A model generated the notes under the pieces. The model was given only the letters and a program-made list of their open reading frames with translations, was not told the origin of the DNA and did no database searches. DNA of 64,000 nt, taken from positions 57,735,532-57,799,531 of the forward strand of contig NC_057861.1 in NCBI RefSeq assembly GCF_019393635.1, in the 5' to 3' direction. This DNA is from Dromiciops gliroides (Eukaryota; Chordata; Mammalia; Microbiotheria; Microbiotheriidae). Shown piece after piece: positions 9,223 through 21,004 of this stretch. A program made the translations under genes and the position numbers. Positions within the stretch are counted from its first letter, which is position 1. Each line of letters begins with the position of its first letter.

Positions 9223-11965
9223 ATGCTGACCGGTGTGGCCGATGGTATCATGTGCTGCCTCCTGGGCTCAACAACCAATGCTGTGGGTCCTCTGGAAAGT
9301 GTCGAGTCCAGTGACGGCTACACTTTTGTGGAGGTAAAGCCAGGGAGAATCCTCCGGGTGAAGCATGTGTGCCCCCCACCTGTGGGAGACCAGCCACCGG
9401 CACCGCTGCAGCCAGAAGGGGAGCAGGGTGGGCTAGTCCACTGCAAGCGACGCATCACAGTCTTCCGCAATGGGCAGCTGGTGGTGGAGAACCTTGGAGA
9501 TGTGCTCCGATCTGACCTCCTGCAAGGGTATAATGGTATTGGTGAGCCACCCTCCATGCTGGAGCTGGAGATGCCTGAGCCTTCTTCCTCCTTGGGAAAT
9601 GTGCCCTCGGGAGAAGGGGCTCGCCCGGGCTCAGGGCCTGCTGGGCGGCGGCGGAGAATACGGCGGCCCAAACGCACCATCAATATCGACTGTGAGAAGC
9701 GGGTCACCAGTTGCAAGGGTGCTCAGGCTGATGTGGTCCTCTTCTTCATCCACGGCGTGGGCGGCTCCCTGGCCATTTGGAAAGAGCAATTGGACTTCTT
9801 TGTTGGCCTGGGCTATGAGGTGGTGGCTCCGGACCTGGCAGGACACGGGGCTAGCTCCGCCCCGCAGGTGGCTGCTGCGTACACTTTCTATGCTCTCGCT
9901 GAGGACATGCGAGCCATCTTCAAACGCTATGCCAAGAGGCGAAATGTGCTCATTGGGCATTCATATGGGTGAGGCGAAGGGGTGGTGGCTGGTGGGGAGG
10001 GCAGTGGCATGGAGAGAGGGCACTATTCCTGGGATGGAGGAGACCTGGGTTCTAGTTCCTGGTCATTTACCAATTTGTCATGCAAGCTTGGACAAGTGGC
10101 CTCTCTGGGCTTCAATTTCCTTGACTTAAAATGAAAGGAGTCAGACTGTCCCTTCTAGGAAAAGCAGGGGAGGGCTGTGAGAAGGGGCAGACTCAGAGTT
10201 GCTGGGTCAGGGGTATCAGGAAGGAGGCAATTGTCCTTAGACCTTGGCCTGTGATAGCTGTGAAGCCCAACCCTGAGTTAGAAAGGCCCTTCTCCCAGCC
10301 TATATCCCCTCCCCCAATTTCCCCTGCTCCTTGGGGGCAGGGACTATTTTTTATTTCTTTTTGCATCCCCAGCACTTGGAACACAGTAGGTACTTAATGA
10401 TTATTCACTGACTAATATTAAGTGCCTGGCCCTTAAATGATTGTTGATTGGTTAGGTCAAATGGGGGTGGAGTTGGGGGGAGAGTTTTTATAGGAGTCAC
10501 AGGGACCCAGCCCTTTCCTCAGTCTTATTGAGCAGCCCCTCTCCCCGCTGCTACAGGGTTTCCTTTTGCACATTTCTGGCCCATGAGTACCCGGAACTGG
10601 TTCATAAAGTGATCATGATCAATGGCGGGGGCCCCACGGCCCTGGAACCAAGTCTGTGCTCCATCTTCAATATGCCCACCTGTGTTCTCCGATGTCTGTC
10701 GCCTTGCCTGGCCTGGAGCTTCCTTAAGTGAGACCTGGGGCCCGCAATCTCTTTGGAGGGGGCTTCTGACTTTGATATTGGGACTAGCATGATGCCCATG
10801 GGGTGGCCCTGGAAGGGATGTGTTCTGGACTTCAGGACTGGCATGGTGCCCATGGGGTGGCCTTCTGGGGGAATATTACTCCTGACGTCAGGACTGGCAT
10901 GGTGCCCATGGGGTGGCCTTCTGGGGGAATGTGCTCCTCCTGACTTCAGGACTGGCATGATGTCTGTGGGGTGGCCCTGGAAGGGATGTGTCCATGACTT
11001 CAGGGCTGGCATGATGTCCAAGAATTGGTTCAGGCACAGATCCCTAAAATGACCCCCCACAACCCCTTGCACCCTTAGGGCCGGTTTTGCCCGCCAGGGG
11101 GCCAAGGAGAAACAGCTGCTGAAGGAAGGCAACGCCTTCAACGTGTCATCCTTTGTGCTTCGGGCCATGATGAGTGGACAATACTGGCCAGAGGGTGATG
11201 AGGTCTACCACGCAGAACTCACTGTACCTGTCTTGCTGGTGCATGGCATGCACGACAAATTTGTGCCTGTGGAAGAAGACCAGCGTATGGCAGAGGTATG
11301 GGGAAAGACAGGCACTAGCACTGCCCTTTCTGTCTCAGTCACCAACATGGCAAGCTACAAAAGCCCCAGAAAATATTAGGCTGGGGGGGGGGTGGAGCCT
11401 GGATCTCATTGTGAGGATTGTGGGAAGGCAGTAGTACCCTGGGAAGAGGGGATGGAGAGCAAAGAGGAGGGGATGGAACCCAGAGAGGAGGGGATGGAAT
11501 CCTGGGAGGAGGGGATGGAGCCCAGAGAGGAGGGGATGGAATCCTGGTTCTTGAGCTTATGTGGGTAAATGGACACAGGAATGAATAAGAAAAAAGGAAA
11601 GGATCCCTAACCAGATATTGCAGGAGCCCAAAGGCAGGACTTCTTCAGTGTGAAGGTTAAATTGCAGACTTTCCCCTCAATGTCCATCGCAGAGCGGCTG
11701 GCTAGTGATGAGTTTTTGAGGGAGCCTGGCTTTTCTCAATCTGAGAGGCCAACCCCGAGACGGGGCTGGGTGGAATGACTTCTGGCCTTCCCTCCTCCAG
11801 ATCCTCCTCTTGGCTTTCCTGAAGCTCATTGATGAGGGCAGCCACATGGTGATGCTGGAGTGTCCAGAGACAGTGAACACCCTGCTCCATGAATTCCTTC
11901 TGTGGGAGCCAGAGGTCCTGGGGCCTCCTGAACATCCTGACACCAGTGCCACCGAGAAGAAATAA
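9223..11965 (+). CDS. ABHD8: ABHD8, alpha/beta hydrolase domain-containing protein 8 (complete)
   Basis: Four coding exons are seen: 9215-9968 (ATG at 9223), 10557-10727, 11079-11295 and 11801-11965, all with GT-AG borders and matching phases, giving 432 residues against about 439 in human as I recall it. The frame is open upstream to 9142, but the start at 9223 ([15 protein letters not shown]) is the conserved one and the earlier ATG lies in intron 1. The N-terminal third is variable, ending in a basic stretch ([12 protein letters not shown]). The hydrolase fold follows: HGVGGS oxyanion region, nucleophile elbow GHSYG with Ser about 247, Asp about 365 in GMHDKFVP and His about 393 in EGSHM, so the catalytic triad looks intact. 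The gene converges on ANKLE1. Substrate is not known to me; the human locus lies in a 19p13.1 breast/ovarian cancer risk region. Identity is near certain. Confidence 0.97.
10020..10145 (+). repeat. MIR SINE in ABHD8 intron 2; L2 3' end follows at 10280-10415
   Basis: CTGGGTTCTAGTTCCTGG then TCAATTTCCTTGACTTAAAA. The L2 end reads GGAACACAGTAGGTACTTAA. Confidence 0.6.
10783..11030 (+). repeat. Minisatellite in ABHD8 intron 3, unit about 55 bp, about 4.5 copies
   Basis: Units of 54, 56, 58 and 54 bases start with ACTGGCATGRTG and share CCATGGGGTGGCC and GACTTCAGG, followed by a partial fifth unit. They fill most of the 351-base intron between exons 3 and 4. Reading frames across it on either strand are by-products of the repeat. 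Confidence 0.85.
11437..11544 (+). repeat. GA-rich tandem repeat in ABHD8 intron 4
   Basis: About five tandem units of 19-23 bases share the core GAGGAGGGGATGGA, alternating between CCCAG and TCCTGG endings, so the higher-order unit is near 42 bases. Confidence 0.8.
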
Positions 11966-12912
11966 AGTGGATGGATGGACGGACAGACAGACCGATGGGG
12001 CGCTTTTCAAGAGGCGGGGAGCTGCAGGAGAAGGCGCCTTCCCTCAGGCCTCAGGGAGGGCCATGGTTGCCCTCCCTCCGGCTAATGGAGGGGGAGAGGA
12101 AAGCCACAACGAGGGGGCCCCTCCCTACCCAGGGATCAAGGCACCCATGGGGGGGTCGCCCAGTGGCATTCGGAGTTGTCCAGCAGGGCCAGACTGGCCA
12201 CTGAAGGAGGGGGCTGAAGCCTCCCCCCAACCCCATCCCCCTTTCTTGCTTGTCTCCTTTGCGTATTTATAGGCGCTATTTGGGGAGAGGGGTCCCCGAG
12301 GCAAACCGCCTGGGGAAAACTAGGGATAAACCCCTACCCTCCTGGGAGGGAGATGGGGCAGGTCTGGCTTTCTGGGAGGGTTTGACACCCACCCACACTG
12401 GCCAAAACAGCAGCGGACCCTTCCCCTGCTCAGCCGTGGCCTCCGGCTACCCCTAGCAGGACTAGTTGCACCATCCCCCATAATTCTAGGGAGCTGGAAA
12501 TCACCCTCTCTATATTTAAGGACCTTGTACAGAAACTATCCTTCCTTCCATGTTGCAAACTCCACCTCCACCCCACCCCCCATTCCAGTGCTCAGTATTA
12601 AGGTCTCCTTTGTCTCCCCACTGGGCACCTGTCTCGTGTGTCTCTCTGCCGAGGACTGATTTCTAGGTGGTGGGAGTTCTCTCCGTCATCAGCACTGCTG
12701 CTCCTGGGGAAGGATCCTCCCTCCCCATCCCTGGCCATTTGACCAGGGACACCTCCTCCCACCTGATGGGGCCCCTCCCAGCTGGAAAGCCCTTTTCAGC
12801 TTGAGGGGGGGGGCTGCTGCCTGTGGGGCAGGAATGGAAGGGGGTGGGGGTGGGGTGGGGATTGTGCAGACCACAAGCTGTAGCCCAATAAATGTGACAA
12901 TCAGCGTCATCC
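11966..12912 (+). other. ABHD8: ABHD8 3' UTR (end approximate)
   Basis: Sequence after the TAA at 11963-11965 stays repeat-free and GC-rich until an AATAAA at 12887, followed by a GT-rich element (CTTGTGTGTTGTGAG). This fits one 3' UTR of about 0.95 kb. Confidence 0.7.
12887..12892 (+). terminator. ABHD8 polyadenylation signal AATAAA
   Basis: Canonical AATAAA with a downstream GT-rich element about 25 bases later. It is the last such signal before the ANKLE1 3' side, which comes from the other strand. Confidence 0.7.
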
Positions 12913-13108
12913 GTGGACCTTGTGTGTTGTGAGCTGAGCTCCTGGCCTCAAACCTGAGCACCCAAACCCAGGATCCTACTTCAGGTCGGGCCACTTCCCA
13001 GAAACAGGCCTTTACATGCATAAAATAAAAGAGATGGGATTACAAAGGAAGCCAAGTAGATTGAATAATTGTCGAAATGTTAATTTTTTTTTTTTTAAGT
13101 TCACAGAC

Positions 13109-13250
13109 TGGGGTAGCAAGCTGGCACAGTGGATAGAGCGCTGGCCCTGGAGCCAGAAAGACATGAGTTCAAATCCAGCCTCAGACATTTACTAGCTGTG
13201 TGACCCTGGGCAAGTCACTTAACCCCCATTGCCTCCCCCCAACCCCAAAA
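13109..13250 (+). mobile_element. CORE-SINE
   Basis: Diverged head (GGGGTAGCAAGCTGGCACAG), TTCACA repeated at both sides. Confidence 0.88.
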
Positions 13251-13746
13251 CATTCACAAACCTCAGGTTAAGACCCCTGGCAGAAGGTTTAGCTTAAATG
13301 GAGATGCTGCCAGATGGAACATCACAGAAGGCCCTTCATCCACTTCTGTGTGGGATCCTGCAGGGGACAATCTGGGTCCCAGAGCTTTATCTACATAGGG
13401 AGGTACTTGGCTTGTGGCATGCCTTCCTCTCCCCTGGTCCCTAACTCTTCTATCACCCACCAAGTCAGAGTAGCCATTTGTGGATCTGCTTATTCACCAG
13501 GGGCCGGGTTTGGAAAGAATGAGGCACACTTCAAAGCTTCAGAAGTGGGACTAGCTGTGTAACCTTGGCCAAATCACTGTACCTCTCTAAGACTCAGGTT
13601 CTTCATGGATAAAGCCAAGGGCGGGGGGGGGGGGGGGATCATAGCGGCTTCTGGAACTAGGGATAAAAAGGTGTGGGCTCCCAGTCTGGTCTGAAGAGCC
13701 TACGACTTAGAATCAAGTTTTCTGGATCTGAGTCACGGCACTGCTA

Positions 13747-13752
13747 TTTAAT
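13747..13752 (-). terminator. Possible ANKLE1 polyadenylation signal ATTAAA
   Basis: A reverse-strand ATTAAA lies about 770 bases after the ANKLE1 stop. I found no reverse-strand AATAAA closer. It lies inside a MIR-like stretch, so support is weak. Confidence 0.3.
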
Positions 13753-14517
13753 TTATATGCTTCATGGCATTGGGCAAGTCCCTTCCCCTCCCTGGGGCTC
13801 TGTTTTCTTACCTATAAAATGAAGGGGGTGGATAGGATGCTCTGTTGGGTCCCTCCCACTAATGGTATGCTAGCATCCTATGGCTAATATCTCCATCATC
13901 CATGTCAACAAGGCCTTCTTGAAGAACCTTTGGCCACTAATAACACTGACATCCAGATGGACTGGGGCCTGTGTTCCTAGAGCTGGGAGCTGGGAGGGAA
14001 GATGGTGGCCAGGCCCCCATTCCCCTGGGAGAGGCCATTTGGCCCCATTGAATATGGGGAGGGTCCCACGAAGAGATAGGGGACAGTTGGCAGGGGACAT
14101 TACTGACTGCTCACAGCTATAGTTGGAGGCATAAAGCACAGAAATGAGGTCTGCTGAATTCACCAGACCACCTATCGTAGGCTGAACCCCTATCAAAGCC
14201 CAGGCTAAGAGAGGATGGGGGACTCCCCATAGCTGGAGATGGAATTCAGAACCCAGATCCTTGGAGGCAGCCAATGCTGTCCTGTGTGGCTGGTGAATGT
14301 CTGGTGTGAATAGAGAAGGGTTCTTTGGGCCTGGACACCTGGCAGAGTATAGAGCCACTCAGATGACCAAGGGGAGCTCAGAGCCTGGCCTTCTTGTCTG
14401 CGGGCTACTTGGTGTCTGACCTGGATGCCTGAGGCCTCTCGGGCTTGGCCTGTATCTCTGGAGAGAGATGGAGCCATCCGTGGCCTAGTATCAACATCCA
14501 GAGGTCAGTGCGGTCAC

Positions 14518-17500
14518 TCAGGTACCAACTTGAATGTCCGGGGGCCGAAGCTGCCTCTCCCCCTCTGCCAGGAAGATGCCCAAAGCCCGGTGCAATAGGT
14601 GCACACCCAGCCGTCTGCGCCGATGGGCTGGCCAGCTTGCTACCACACCGTAGTAGTGGCCTTTCTTCTGATTGGAGAGCACCTGCATCCCTGAAGAGAT
14701 AAAGAGACCCACATCCATACAGAGACAAGGGAGGAGGTTCCATGAGAGAATTTGTCCCACCCCAATAGAAAGTCCAGGGTCTTCCCCAAGGAAGGGGGCT
14801 TGTAGGACAGGGCCTTTCCCCTCAGCTCCCCTGACTGGCACGCACCAAGGGCATCCACCAGGCATGCCTCCCGTGTGTAGGCTTCTACCGCGATGACGTT
14901 TTGGAAGCAGTGCAGGGAGACCACCCCGTGGCCACTTGCCCAAATGTTCAGGATGCGCTGCACCTTGGGGCAAGTCTGTGGAGAGAGATGCTAGGTTGCT
15001 GATCCATCAATTCAGTCATCTTTTTTGTACTCCCCCACTGCCTGCCTCTCCACTTTCCCTCTTGCAGTCCCAGTACCTGCTTCTGGCCATTCCTTTGATG
15101 GCGCAGGGCCTCGGAGAGGTGGGAGTATGGGCGAGTCCGAGTGCCCTTGCCCACGTAGAAGATAGCATGAATAAAGGTCTGGAAGCATTCAGCTTGGCTC
15201 AAGATGTGGCATTGGGAAGGCAGGTTCTGGGTCACCCTTTGGTAAAAACAATTGTTTCCACAACATAGATGATACACCTGGTTGCCAGACTGGCCCACGC
15301 TTTTCCTAAACTACCTATTGATGCTCAATTCATCATCCCCTGATCAGTGTCCAAACCTCCTTCACTCCACCACGGCCCAGATCAGTGACCATTATCCATT
15401 AAGAACTGGGAGCCAACTTTGTATGTTTTTAACAGTTCTCATGTATTTTAGATGTTGAATTTTTATCTCAAATTTTTGCCACAAACTTTTCCCCAACCTA
15501 TTTTCATTTTGACCACATTTCTTTTTGTTGTACAGAATGTTAACATTTTATATCAAGACATCTATCTTCTCCCTAATAATTCTTTCTATTTAAAAGGGGA
15601 AAAAAAATCTTCCTTCCACAATTAAGATAAATGCATGTTTCCATTTCCTTCCATCTTTTTTTGGTAGTTCTTTCTTATGTTTAAGTCTACCTTACATAAG
15701 AGTGGAATTCACCGGGCTTTATGGTACAGGATGCAGGTCTAACTCCTTTCCCACCATGCTGCTAATCCATTTACCTTTTTAAAAAAGATAAGTGCTTCAC
15801 TCATAGTCTTTTTCATATCATCGGCACTTATTCTCAACTCTCACTCTCTGCTAACAAACCAACCAGTTTTCCCATGTCCATTTGTAAATGACAGAGCTTT
15901 CTCCACTTCCTTTTTTCCCCCTTTAAAGTTTAATGAACACTTCTCTTTTGCATGCATTTTATTAGGTATGGAGTGGACTAGATTCTGGGTGAATGCCAGA
16001 GCTGGAAGGATCCTTAGAATATAGACTACAGGATGTCAGAACTGGGAGGGCCTTTAGAACACAGGATGGCAGAGCTGGGAGAGCTGTTAGAACACAGAAG
16101 ATCAGAGCTAGGAGAGTCCTTAGAACACAGAATTTTAGGGTTGGGAGGGACTTTAGAACTTAAAATGATAGAACACAGCATGAGAACAGTAGAACTAGAA
16201 AGGACTTTGTCATTGTTGTTTAGTCATACCTGACTCTGTGGCCCAGTGGACCATAGCAAGCCAACACTGTCCATGGGGTTTTCTTGGCAAAGATGCTGGA
16301 GTGGTTCACCATTTCTTTCTCCAGTAGATTAAGGCAAATAGAGATGACTTGCCCAGAGTCCCACAGCTATTAAGTGTCTGATGCCAGATTTGAATTCAGA
16401 TCTTCCTGACTCCAGGCCCAGAGCTCTAGTCCATTGAGCCATCTAACTATCAAGCCTATCCCTTTATGTTATGGTTGAGGAAAGCAGGATCCCAGGAAGG
16501 GAAGGGGCTTTCCCCAAGTCACGCAGAAGGAGCCTGGGCTTGAACCCAAGTGATTGTCCCTCCGAGGCTCTTTCCTCTATATACCAAGATACTTATCTGT
16601 CCTCCTTGCTGGTGTTTTACGTACCTGGGGTCCAACAGCAAGTAGGTGAAACTTGACTTCACAATCCCTTCACGCCACCTCTGGCTTGGATCTGGCTGGT
16701 CAAACTGCTGGGCTAGGACATCCTCATCATCCTGGGCATTAGGGACACAGCCTGTCTGCAGGGCCAGGGTCAGCTCTGGGCTGTAGCCTGCTGGGGCTGG
16801 ACCATGTCCAGGCCAGGAGAGGAAATGGGGTCAGAGTGCGGCCTCATTTGGGAGTTCATTGTAGAGCGGGGACAGCGTTTATCGAGACTTACCTACTCAT
16901 GAGGGAAACAGAGGCCCAGAGAAGAGACTTGCCTAGTCACACAGTGAATCACTGGCAGAGCCAGGACAATTAAGCCGGGAATTTGTTTAAAATTCCCAGA
17001 TAATTGGGAAGATTTCCTAAGATTCTCTTCCATGGGTGTGAGATTTCTTTCCCCTCGGAAGCCCTAGTGAAATCCCTCCTCCTCCCACTGAGGGGGAACT
17101 CACCAGCCGGTCCCCTGGGGCTCCCCTCCTTCAGTCCCTTCAGGCGGTGTTGTCTGGTGAAGGGAGTGACAGGGCCTGGGCTCTCTCCGAGGGCCCGCAG
17201 GTGCTGCAGCAGCTCCTGGTTGGAGAGGGTGGAAGGGTCTCGTGGTAGGAAGGATGTGAATGGATGACAGCTATGTTGTCCATCCATAACTGGGTCCTCA
17301 GAATGCAATAGATGCTGGCCAAGGAAGCTGGGCCCAGCCTTGGGATCAGCACGTACAGGTTCTATGGGCTCTGGCCCAGAAGGCTCCACAGGGAGCAGTT
17401 GGGGGTGCAGGATTGGGCACGCCCTCGGTGGCCCTGGAAGCTTCCTGATGAGGCCTTGGGGGACATGGTCCTCTTCATCTTCACCATCCTCTGTCAGCCA

Positions 17501-19869
17501 CATGCTAGCCCCATCTTCACTGCTCTGGGAAGTCTTGTCATCAGTCAGGAAGTCATTAGATGGGATGTCTTCTGTGAACTCAGCCAAGTTGCCGGTTGCT
17601 CTACCCTCTTCTAAACTGTCCAGGGCTAGGTGGTTTCCTTCCCCGGGACTCTCATTGTTCTTGGATCCTGGGCCACACCTTCCAGGCAGCACCTTCAAGG
17701 GTGGGCCCTGCTCCACACTCTTGTCATTATGGAAGGCCAAACCTTGGAGTTTGCATGGTGTCCTGGTGGTAACAAAATCTTGGGGCTCTGGGGGGGAATT
17801 CAGCACCAGTCCCCTCAGCTGACCATTCAGATGGATCACAGGGTCTATGCCCGACTCATCTAGAGTGGGCTGGGAGTGCCCAGCATTCTGTACCATGGCC
17901 CTAAGCTCAGCCCTCAGGGCTGCATAAGCCAGATGCTTCCTGGGGGGCCCCGATGTCTGGGGAACCCTGCTATCTGGGGAACACCTGCCCAAGGGCACTC
18001 TTTGGCTGGGGCTGGTCCCTGTGGTGCTGCCTGGCTGGGACCCACTCCCGCTATTCCAGGGCTGAGATGGTACAGCCCCAGTGGCATCTGGGATTATGGG
18101 GCTGGAGGGGACAGCACTGGGTGTTTGGGCATCAGGGCCAAAGGCTTCCACTGCAGTGAGGAAGGAGTCACCAGAGGAAGTCTCTGTATCAGCAGGGAGA
18201 GAGCTGAGGACTGTCTCATCTTGATCTTCACAGGAATAGTCTGAGCCTGGGTGAAAGAGGCAGCTGTGGTCTGGGGAGATATCTTCCAGTCCCAAGTGGG
18301 GCACAGAGCCCAACCTAGGAGTTGGGGAAGGTGAGGAAGTGGGTTGGGGAAAGAGGGGCACAGGAAAGCTGAAGTCAGGTCCAGAGAGTTTATCCAGTCC
18401 AAGTCCTTTCCCCTGTGAGAGCTGAGGATGAGCTGGGAGAGTCTGGCTTGGGAGGGCATGCCTGGTCTCCGAAGCTTCACCCTCCAGCTCGCTCCCATCC
18501 AGAAGGGCTCTGACTCTGCTGCCCAGGGGCCTCGGGCTAAATGTCATATCTGAAAGTCCCCAGATGCTGGTGTCAAGGTCCTCTCCATTCAGGGCGGAGA
18601 AGCCATTGACTTGATCCTCTCCTCTGCAGAGGGTCTGGTAGGGGAGCACCTCCTCCTCAGGGCCAGCATGCTCCCTCAGGATCTCAACACACTCCTCCTT
18701 CCCCTGCTCCAGGGCGAGGTCCAGCGCCTGTTTCCCATCCTAGGAGCAAAGCCTTGAGAAGACTAGTTCTCCCCACCCCACCCCACCCTCCCGGACCTTG
18801 TGCTACAATCCCATTCCAGAGGACCCTGCCTTTCCCCACCCACCAAGCTCCACCCGACCCCTCCAAACCCCTGGGCACCTGGTCCTGAAGCTTGGGGTCA
18901 CCCCCCTCCCTCAGGAGGAGTTTCAGGCACTTGTAACAGCCCCAGGATGCAGCTACATGCACAGGGGTCAGAGCATCTTCAGACCTAGAGACAGGGGGGC
19001 AAGCAGAGCCTGGGATCACAAACTGCGTCTTTAGACCAGGGGCTTCCGGATAGTAGGGGCCACGCCCCCTTCAGATTGGTGCGGGAGTGGGGCGCCCTCA
19101 GACCAGTTACTCGGAGGATGCACGTCTGTTCCCTTCTCCCCGGCCCGCTATAGAGAGTGGCGCTGCTGGGAGTTGGTCGGGGCAGGAAAGGGAAGTTGGA
19201 GCAGGGATTTCCTGGTCCTCACTGAGGGGGGTGGTCCCCGGGCCACGCCGGGGAGGCCCAGCAGTGTCCCCGGACGTCAGGGAGGGTGCCTGGGGAGCGC
19301 TGGGCGCTGGGTCCTGGATCAGTACCGGGCATTGGGGTCCGCTCCGTGCCGCAGCAGCACAGCCAGGCACTGTAGGCCGCTGTCCCGCTCGTTCCCCGCC
19401 GCCAGGTGGACCGCGGCCACGCCGTCCGGCAGCACCAGGTTGGGGTCAGCTCCGAGCTTCAGCAGCGATTCCACCTCCCTGGAGGGAGCAGAGAAGCCTT
19501 GGACCGGAGCCCGGGGCCCGGCCGGAGCTGGCCGACCCCGGATCGCGCTCCGGACCCCGCCCCCCGGCGCCCCTGGCCGAGTCCCGGGCCCCAGGGGGAT
19601 CAGAGCCCCGAGTTCCTGGGTCGAGCCTGGGGCAGGGAGCTTCAGCGTCCCTGGCCGAAGCCCTTCCCTCCTTTGGGAGGAAGACCCCCGGCCCCGGCAG
19701 CGCAGGAAGGGCCGGCCTCTCACCCCGCCTGCCCGTCGAGCAGCGCCTCGCGGAGCCTCCGCGCCAGAGCCAGGGCGGCCGCGCTCGTCCCTGGCCCTGG
19801 CAGGGCCGAACCCGGGCCATCTGCGCTCTCTTCGGTCCAGTCCGCTGTCCACGGTCCCATCGCGGCCAT
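14518..19869 (-). CDS. ANKLE1: ANKLE1, ankyrin repeat and LEM domain endonuclease (complete)
   Basis: Eight coding exons on the minus strand: 19869-19724, 19478-19326, 18984-18879, 18739-17104, 16796 (or 16790)-16625, 15236-15077, 14975-14846 and 14690-14518. Phases agree and give about 891 residues, against about 615 in human by memory. Residues about 50-160 are ankyrin repeats (GADPNLVLPDG, TPVHVAASWGC). Exon 4 is a 1.6-kb acidic, Ser/Pro-rich linker ending in a LEM motif near 636-678 (LSNQELLQHLRALGESPGPV). The C-terminus is the GIY-YIG nuclease: SSFTYLLLDPR, IFYVGKGTRTRPY, VEAYTREACLVDALG and GVHLLHRALGIFLAEGERQL. The family cuts branched or bridging DNA, as I understand it. Two in-frame ATGs (19869, 19860) could start it; human begins nearer to ARRLREAL, so the start is uncertain. 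The extra length is all in the linker. Confidence 0.95.
16008..16205 (+). repeat. 33-bp tandem repeat, about 5 copies
   Basis: Four consecutive units are exactly 33 bases each and share the pattern ACAGRATGTCAGAGCTGGGA...TTAGAAC. It lies in ANKLE1 intron 5. The open frame across it only reflects the unit length. Confidence 0.8.
16206..16458 (+). mobile_element. Second marsupial SINE family (TTGTTTAGTCATACCTGACTC head)
   Basis: Same head and body as copies at 39797 and 52430: CTTGGCAAAGATGCTGGAGTG, then CORE-like text ending CCATTGAGCCATCTAAC. Confidence 0.75.
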
Positions 19870-20120
19870 TCGAACTTCCCTCGCTGCTCTGTGCGCCTGC
19901 GCGGCCCGAGCCGCCCGGCTATTGGTGGCCTATGGCAAGGGGCGGCGCTAGATGTGCAGCCGCATCTGGGCTCCTGCAGCTGCTGAGCTCTCCCATCAGA
20001 CGGTTACTTAGCCCAGACCCCAAAACAATTGAGATAAGCAGCTGGATGGCGCCTGGGCCCGGGAGATAAAGCGTGGGGCGGGGTGGGTGGCAGCCGCGCC
20101 AGGGGCTGCGCAACGGGCAG
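19870..20120 (-). promoter_or_regulatory. ANKLE1 promoter, CpG island with CCAAT box
   Basis: The CpG-rich stretch 19080-20120 covers ANKLE1 exons 1 and 2 and extends upstream. An ATTGG on the plus strand (19921-19925) is a CCAAT box in the orientation of ANKLE1, about 52 bases before the first ATG. The transcription start is not resolved. Confidence 0.55.
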
Positions 20121-21004
20121 CAGTGGACAGCTCTCCAGTCCTGGGGCGTCAACCCGGAGTATGTCCACAGCTAGGAGATCCCCATTTACTGCACAAATGA
20201 CGACATGGACGGGACAGGGATTACCCAAGGTTACATGAGAAGGCATGAGTGAAGCCGGGACTACCAGGCTGTTTGGGAAGGGCGTGGGGCAGCAGCTTGG
20301 GGCAGAGGCATGCCTAGGCCCTGGGCTCCCCGACTCCCCTTGCAGCAGTGGGGCAGCAGTCCAGCTACTAGCTAGCTTTGCTTAAGGATTTCCCTTGGGT
20401 CTGCAATTTCTCTCCCAAGGTTAAATATCAGGTCCGTGGCTGAAGTCAGCCTGAAGTGAAACACAGAGGCCATATTTGTCTCCAGCACTGATGACACAGC
20501 TAAGGGGGGGTGGAATGGGGTAGATACTTCCTCAGGACTTGGCCAGGGTCCATAACGAATGGTCCATAACCAGAGGGGACTTACTGCCGATTGGGTACTT
20601 GGTACCAGGGGGCTGTTTCAAACCAAATCAATGTAAAGATGAACTTCCTAATAATTGGAGCTGTTGGTGATGAAATAAGGCTGCCAATGAATTCCTCATC
20701 ACAGGAGGTCTCCAAGAAGCCAGTGGACTGTCAGGAACACCATGAATTCTCAGGCTGAGATTTTAGTTACGACCCCCTCTTTCTGATTCTGATTCTCTGA
20801 AAATGTCACTAAAGGGTTTAAGCTAAAGTATTTTCAGTTATCATTGACTTATAGAATCTTTGATGTGAAAGGGAGCCCCAATGTCTCCAGTCCTCCAGAA
20901 TAGGAATCCCTTCTATCCCAGCTACGTCATTGGGCTACCATTTGAATACTCTAGTGAAAAATTCACGATGTCCCCAGGTAACTCACTTTTAAACACTTCC
21001 ATTT

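Larger units (their letters stand above)
12913..14517. other. Convergent spacer between ABHD8 and ANKLE1
   Basis: It holds one SINE (13109-13250), a G homopolymer of about 15 (13622-13637), a MIR-like stretch (13540-13865) and probably the ANKLE1 3' UTR (13753-14517). Long frames on the minus strand near 13870-14477 show no domain and are taken as chance. Confidence 0.5.

Noticed and set aside
10602-11168. 188-codon minus-strand ORF across ABHD8 intron 3
   Set aside because: It is a translation of the 55-bp minisatellite plus antisense of ABHD8 exons; no family resemblance.
16033-16233. 66-codon repetitive peptide ORF (SELGGPLEHR-like units)
   Set aside because: It follows from a 33-base tandem unit being a multiple of three; the units are diverged and no start or splice context supports a gene.
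19087-20069. Long plus-strand ORFs (up to 299 codons) over ANKLE1 exons 1-2
   Set aside because: They are GC-rich antisense frames of a CpG island with Pro/Arg/Gly-rich products and no domain; the minus-strand ankyrin exons explain the sequence.
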